A DNA stretch of 9,452 nucleotides from Betaproteobacteria bacterium (GTDB lineage: Bacteria > Pseudomonadota > Gammaproteobacteria > Burkholderiales > CAIKXV01). Below the pieces are notes generated by a model. The model ran no database searches. It had not been told where the DNA came from and was given only the letters and a program-made list of their open reading frames with translations. The translations under genes were made by a program, and so were the position numbers. Position 1 is the stretch's first letter. Every line of letters begins with the position of its first letter. The stretch covers positions 1 to 9,452 of the forward strand of contig CANGUQ010000121.1 of assembly GCA_947456915.1 (NCBI GenBank). The letters are read 5' to 3'. Positions 6,032 through 9,452 of the stretch are shown here, piece by piece.

Positions 6032-7251
6032 GCCTGCTTGCGGTACTTGTCGAACACCACCTCGTCGCGAAACAGCGACTCGATGGCCTGGGCGTCGTAA
6101 CCCAGACCGGTGAGCACTTCGGTCGTGTGCTGGCCCAGCCATGGCGCCGCCGAGCGGAACTGCTGCGGCGTGCGCGAGAACTTCACCGGATAGCCGATGT
6201 TCTTCATCCTGCCGATGATCGGATGCTCGATGTCGAAGAACATCTCGCGCGCCTTGACGTGCGGGTCCTCGACCATCTCGTCGAAGGTGTACACCGGACC
6301 GCCCGGCACTGCGGCGCGGTCGAGCAGCGGCACCCAGTGCGAGGTGGGTTGCGTGGTCAGCACCTGCTCGATCTCCTCCTGCAGCGCATCGACGTTGGCG
6401 AGCCGGTTCTGCAGGCCCTTGAAGCGGGCGTCTTCCAGCATGTCCGGGCGCCCGAGCACGTCGTTGCAGAAGCTCGTCCACATCTTCTCGCTGTTGGCGC
6501 CCACGGTGACGTAGCCGTCGGCGGTGCGAAACGCCTGGTACGGCGCCGAGCGCCGATGCCGTGTGCCGTTCGCCGTCGCCACCTCGCCGGCGCCGAAGAA
6601 CGCCGCGGTCTCCCACATCATCCACGCGAGTCCGGCGTCGACCAGCGAGGTTTCCAGATACTGGCCTTCGCCGGTGCGCAGCCGGTGGATGTAGGCAGCG
6701 AGGATTGCGTACAGGGCGGTGATGCCGCCCGCGATGTCGTTCATCGCGATGCCGACCTTGGCCGGACGCCCGCCCTGGTCGCCGGTCATGCGCATGATGC
6801 CGGTCATGCCCTGCGCGACGATGTCGTAGCCGCCTTTCTTCGCGTAGGGGCCGGTCTGGCCGAAGCCCGAGATCGAAGCGTAGATGATCCGCTCGTTCAC
6901 CTTCTTCACCGACTCGTAGTCCACGCCCATGTGGAACTTCGCGTCCGGGCGCATGTTCTCCAGGATCACGTCGGCGCCGGCGGCCAGCTTCATGAACACT
7001 TCCTTGCCGCGCGGGCTCTTCAGGTCGAGGCCGATGCTGCGCTTGTTCCGGTTGACCATCGCGAAGCAGTAGCTCTCGTCGTTGATCTTCGGCGACAGGC
7101 GGCGCGACAGGTCGCCCTCGGGAAAGTTCTCGACCTTGAGCACGTCGGCGCCCATGTCCGACATCGTCATCGTGCAGAACGGGCCGGCGAGCACGTTGGT
7201 GAGGTCGATCACCTTCACGCCATCCAGGGGCAGCGCCATCTTTGCAGCCAT
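6028..7251 (-). CDS. Family III CoA-transferase (CaiB/BaiF type)
   Basis: Cytoplasmic acyl-CoA:carboxylate CoA-transferase, 407 residues, a normal length for the family. The N-terminus GVKVIDLTNVLAGPFCTMTM, the segment GADVLKVENFPEGD, NRNKRSIGLDLKSPRG and ISGFGQTGPYAKKGGYD are all family hallmarks. D172 in AMNDIAGG aligns with the aspartate that carries the acyl chemistry in formyl-CoA transferase and related racemases. The acyl substrate cannot be assigned from sequence; oxalate/formyl-CoA, carnitine and dicarboxylate (e.g. succinyl-CoA) types all share these features. The ATG at 7251 has a good GGAGAG ribosome binding site 6 nt upstream. Its stop overlaps the start of nth, making it the apparent leader of a CoA-transferase, nth, DUF1841 unit. 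A TATAAT lies about 40 bp upstream. Confidence 0.93.
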   Translation of the reverse strand: MAAKMALPLDGVKVIDLTNVLAGPFCTMTMSDMGADVLKVENFPEGDLSRRLSPKINDESYCFAMVNRNKRSIGLDLKSPRGKEVFMKLAAGADVILENMRPDAKFHMGVDYESVKKVNERIIYASISGFGQTGPYAKKGGYDIVAQGMTGIMRMTGDQGGRPAKVGIAMNDIAGGITALYAILAAYIHRLRTGEGQYLETSLVDAGLAWMMWETAAFFGAGEVATANGTRHRRSAPYQAFRTADGYVTVGANSEKMWTSFCNDVLGRPDMLEDARFKGLQNRLANVDALQEEIEQVLTTQPTSHWVPLLDRAAVPGGPVYTFDEMVEDPHVKAREMFFDIEHPIIGRMKNIGYPVKFSRTPQQFRSAAPWLGQHTTEVLTGLGYDAQAIESLFRDEVVFDKYRKQA

Positions 7252-7257
7252 CGCGAA

Positions 7258-7263
7258 CTCTCC
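7258..7263 (-). promoter_or_regulatory. Shine-Dalgarno sequence of the CoA-transferase gene
   Basis: GGAGAG on the minus strand, 6 nt before the ATG at 7251. It is the clearest ribosome binding site in the window and decides this start over the second in-frame ATG at 7239. Confidence 0.75.
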
Positions 7264-7291
7264 ACGTGCGGTCGGATCAACCGGGACGCGG

Positions 7292-7297
7292 ATTATA
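7292..7297 (-). promoter_or_regulatory. Perfect TATAAT -10 element before the CoA-transferase gene
   Basis: TATAAT on the minus strand lies between the stop of the pseudouridine synthase gene (7306) and the CoA-transferase start, giving a leader of about 35 nt. No good -35 hexamer is found at 15-19 bp (17 bp upstream reads CAGGAG), and there is no TG extension. It also falls in the loop of a 5-bp inverted repeat, CGCGG and CCGCG. Such an AT-rich hexamer is notable in this GC-rich DNA, but promoter function is unproven. Confidence 0.42.
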
Positions 7298-7305
7298 GCC
7301 GCGGG

Positions 7306-8058
7306 CTAGAAGTGCTCCTGCTCGCCGAGGTAGCGCCACTGACCCGCGGGCAGGTCGCCGAGCCGCACGCGGCCGATGCGCACCCGCTTCAGCCCGCTCA
7401 CGCGCAACCCGACCAGCTCGCACATGCGTCGGATCTGGCGCTTCCTGCCTTCCTGCAGCACGAAGCGCAGCTGATCCTCGTTCTGCCAGCTCACGCGCGC
7501 GCGCTTCAGGGCCACGCCGTCAAGGCTGAGCCCGAAGTTGAGCCGCGCGAGGCCGGCGGCGTCGAGCCGCCCTTCCACGCGCACCAGATATTCCTTCTCG
7601 ATCACGCTGTCGGCGCCGATCAGCTGGCGCGCGATGCGCCCGTCCTGGGTCAGCACCAGCAGTCCGGTGGAATCGATGTCCAGACGGCCCGCGGGAGCGA
7701 GGCCGCGCAGGTGGGCACGCTCGAAGCGCTGCGGTGCGCGATCGTCGCGCCAGCGCGAGCCCGCGTCGATCAGCGTCACCGCCGGCTGGTAGCCGGGCTC
7801 GGGCTGGCCCGAGACGTAGCCGACGGGCTTGTGCAGCAGTACCGTGACGCGCTGCTGCTGCGTCGAGCGCGCGGCGGCAGCCAGCGTGATCGTCTGGCTG
7901 GGCAGCGCGCGCGTGCCCAGTTCGGTGACCACCACCCCGTCGACGCTGACCCAGCCACGTTCTATGTAAGCGTCGGCTTCGCGGCGGGAACACACGCCGC
8001 GCTCGGCAAGCAGTTTCGAGATGCGTACACGGCCGTCGGGCGGCGGGGCAGGGTTCAT
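7306..8058 (-). CDS. rluF: RluF/RsuA-type rRNA pseudouridine synthase
   Basis: Isomerises a uridine of ribosomal RNA to pseudouridine; 250 residues. An S4 RNA-binding domain occupies about 11-60 (RISKLLAERGVCSRREADAYIERG). The catalytic domain follows from about 70 (LLHKPVGYVSGQPEPGY), with the active-site aspartate D127 in GRLDIDSTGLLVLTQDG. EKEYLVRVEG at 154-163 and the RluF-like GRKRQIRRMCELVGLRV at 204-220 complete the family pattern. The similarity to E. coli RluF (23S U2604 enzyme) is best at the C-terminal motif, but the loop before D127 is longer than in E. coli and RluF's long basic tail is missing. The target uridine is therefore inferred and the symbol is tentative. The ATG at 8058 has no clear Shine-Dalgarno. 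It lies 132 bp downstream of the DUF748 gene and ends 54 bp before the CoA-transferase start. Confidence 0.9.
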   Translation of the reverse strand: MNPAPPPDGRVRISKLLAERGVCSRREADAYIERGWVSVDGVVVTELGTRALPSQTITLAAAARSTQQQRVTVLLHKPVGYVSGQPEPGYQPAVTLIDAGSRWRDDRAPQRFERAHLRGLAPAGRLDIDSTGLLVLTQDGRIARQLIGADSVIEKEYLVRVEGRLDAAGLARLNFGLSLDGVALKRARVSWQNEDQLRFVLQEGRKRQIRRMCELVGLRVSGLKRVRIGRVRLGDLPAGQWRYLGEQEHF

Positions 8059-8190
8059 CGGGCCAGGCGGGACGTGACGGGAAACAGGTGGTGAGCCACG
8101 GAATGCAGGCAGATGTACGGCCGCGGTCCGGCGGGCGGTGCAGCCGGTTCGGGCGGGCGGGCGCTCGCAGGCGCGGGGTGGTGGTGCACG
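8059..8190. other. Short intergenic gap between DUF748 and pseudouridine synthase genes
   Basis: This 132-bp GC-rich gap has a 5-bp inverted repeat (CCGGC at 8128-8132, GCCGG at 8143-8147) about 45 bp after the DUF748 stop. There is no T-tract, so it is not a convincing intrinsic terminator. I see no clear promoter for the pseudouridine synthase gene. Confidence 0.4.
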
Positions 8191-9452
8191 CTAGCGGATC
8201 GCCATGTCCACGCGCGCTCGCGGCAGCATCTCCTTCGCCTCCGCACCGGGGGCCTTGGGTGCGACCAGGAAGATCCGCTCCGGACTGATCTCCTTGTCGC
8301 GTACCAGAAGCGCCTCGACCGCGCGTGCGCGCTCGGTGCCGAGCAGCCGCAGTTCATCGTCGCCGACCTTGACGTTGGCGAGCAGCAGCGCCTCCATCTC
8401 CGCCGCCGGCAGATCGCGCAGCATGCCGACCGCGTTGCGCGGCCGGGGAAACGTCGCATCCCGGTAGGCCGCGCGGAGGAACGTCTCGTACTCTTTCGCA
8501 TCGAGTCTGATCTCGCTGATCGCGGGCACCGCCTCCCCGCGGCGCGCGAGATCGCGGGCCTTCTGGGCCCGAACGGCGGCCTCGACCTCGGCGCGACGCA
8601 GCGCCTCGCGGTCGGCCTCGGGGTCGACCAGCCCCGACAGTTCCAGGCGCAGCGCAGGGCGATCGGCCAGGGCCCTGGCCAGACCGAGCAGCCGCTTCTG
8701 TGCCTCTGCGCTCAGGGCAGCGCTGCCCGGGCTGAACTCGACGAACGACTGCTCGGCAGCACCGCCACCGGCCAGCGAACCGAGCAGGGCGAACGGCGCA
8801 GTGACCGCGCGCGTGATCAGGTTGACTACCACTTGCCAGATGATCGGTCCGAGCCGGAACTGCGGATCGTCGAGCGTGCCGCTGATCGGCAGGCTGAGAT
8901 CGATCTCGCCACGCCGGTTCTGCAGCAGCCGCACCGCGAACAGGATCGGCAGCTTGATGACCGAGGGGCCTTCGATGCGCTCGGTGCTGAAGGTCAGCTG
9001 GTCGAGGAAGATGCGATGCTCCGCAGCGAGCTTGCGCCCTTCCAGCCGGTAGCTGGTGTTCAGCGTCAGCCGGCCGCGTTCGATGCCGTAGCCGGTGTAC
9101 TTGGTCGAGTAGGGCGTCAGGGTGGACAGCTCCGCGCCACGGATCGCCGACCTGATGTCGAGGAACAGCGGATTCACCAGCGGATTGAGCCGCCCGATGA
9201 CCTCGACTGGCGCGCTCTGGTCGAGCCGGCCGCGCAATTCGAGGTCGGCGATGCTGCCCGACTCGGTGGTGAGCGCGGACACGAAGCCGGCCATGCCCGT
9301 GAGATTGACCCGATAGTTGGGCTTGACGAAGTTGTCGCTGAAGTTGATGTTGCCGCCATTGATGCTGATGCGCCCGATCTTCACCGGGAACGGCACGGGG
9401 GCAGCCGCTGCCGGCTTGCCGGGAGACGCCGCGCTCGCCGCCGCTGCGGCGC
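8191..9452 (-). CDS. DUF748 (AsmA-like) envelope protein, C-terminal part, partial
   Basis: The frame is open to the window edge, so only the last 420 or so residues are present and the N-terminus is missing; the GTG at 9396 is an internal codon, not a start. An Ala/Pro-rich linker (9397-9450) leads into PVKIGRISINGGNINFSDNFVKPNY, then TPYSTKYTGYGIERGRLTL, LDQLTF, LPISGTLDDPQFRLGPIIW and AVTAPFALLGSLAGGG, a run typical of DUF748 proteins. These are large, beta-rich, AsmA-related proteins of the cell envelope; a role in outer-membrane biogenesis or lipid handling is inferred from that superfamily. After it comes an OmpA-like segment (FVEFSPGSAALSAEAQKRL, then LRLELSGLVDPEADREALR) and a charged helical tail ending RVDMAIR. 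The gene reads toward the pseudouridine synthase gene. Confidence 0.88.
   Translation of the reverse strand, partial: AAAAASAASPGKPAAAAPVPFPVKIGRISINGGNINFSDNFVKPNYRVNLTGMAGFVSALTTESGSIADLELRGRLDQSAPVEVIGRLNPLVNPLFLDIRSAIRGAELSTLTPYSTKYTGYGIERGRLTLNTSYRLEGRKLAAEHRIFLDQLTFSTERIEGPSVIKLPILFAVRLLQNRRGEIDLSLPISGTLDDPQFRLGPIIWQVVVNLITRAVTAPFALLGSLAGGGAAEQSFVEFSPGSAALSAEAQKRLLGLARALADRPALRLELSGLVDPEADREALRRAEVEAAVRAQKARDLARRGEAVPAISEIRLDAKEYETFLRAAYRDATFPRPRNAVGMLRDLPAAEMEALLLANVKVGDDELRLLGTERARAVEALLVRDKEISPERIFLVAPKAPGAEAKEMLPRARVDMAIR

Noticed and set aside
6032..6625. N-terminal extension of nth by about 198 codons.
   Set aside because: The extension lies inside the CoA-transferase gene in another frame; starting at 6031 gives the correct length and catalytic residue numbering.
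6127..8094. Plus-strand reading frame of about 650 codons across the CoA-transferase and pseudouridine synthase genes.
   Set aside because: It spans two real genes and their gap on the other strand, and its sequence is His/Ala/Arg/Val-rich without domains.
8128..8147. Inverted repeat as an intrinsic terminator after the DUF748 gene.
   Set aside because: The stem is only 5 bp with a 10-nt loop and no T-tract.
9394..9396. GTG at 9396 as the start of the DUF748 gene.
   Set aside because: The frame remains open to the window edge and DUF748 proteins are much longer, so this is an internal valine after an Ala/Pro linker.

Overview
The window is GC-rich (roughly two thirds G+C by eye), densely coded, and reads as a chromosomal segment of a proteobacterium. 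A betaproteobacterium is most likely: the DUF1841 gene beside nth, the RluF-type pseudouridine synthase and the DUF748 protein all have the flavour of Burkholderiales, Rhodocyclales or Nitrosomonadales. That placement is an inference from protein style; there is no rRNA or other marker gene here. I see no insertion sequence, phage gene, CRISPR array, tRNA or rRNA.

Layout. (1) Positions 9-3952, minus strand: two tandem SulP (SLC26-type) anion permeases with C-terminal STAS domains, joined by a 4-bp GTGA stop/start overlap. The downstream copy carries an unusual coiled-coil-rich insertion of about 140 residues; the upstream copy has a cysteine-containing tail and no serine at the usual STAS site. 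(2) Positions 3953-4206: a divergent promoter region with a recognisable sigma70-like signal in each direction. (3) Positions 4207-4934, plus strand: two small exported monoheme c-type cytochromes, again at a GTGA junction and clearly paralogous, together resembling the two halves of a diheme c4-type cytochrome. (4) Positions 4918-7251, minus strand, transcribed toward the cytochromes: a family III CoA-transferase, endonuclease III (nth) and a DUF1841 protein. nth begins inside the stop of the CoA-transferase gene and DUF1841 follows 28 bp after nth. DUF1841 overlaps the 3' end of the second cytochrome by 17 bp, tail to tail. (5) Positions 7306-8058, minus: an RluF/RsuA-type rRNA pseudouridine synthase. 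(6) Positions 8191-9452, minus: the C-terminal part of a DUF748 (AsmA-like) envelope protein that runs off the window.

How the parts may work together. The SulP pair and the cytochrome pair diverge from one intergenic region and could share regulation, coupling anion transport to periplasmic electron transfer; this is inferred from position only. The CoA-transferase/nth/DUF1841 group looks like one transcription unit, with a putative promoter and a good ribosome binding site before the CoA-transferase. Most genes are ordinary housekeeping types. The best candidates for something less described are the coiled-coil insertion in the second SulP, the asymmetric SulP pair facing cytochromes, and the DUF1841 protein tied to nth.
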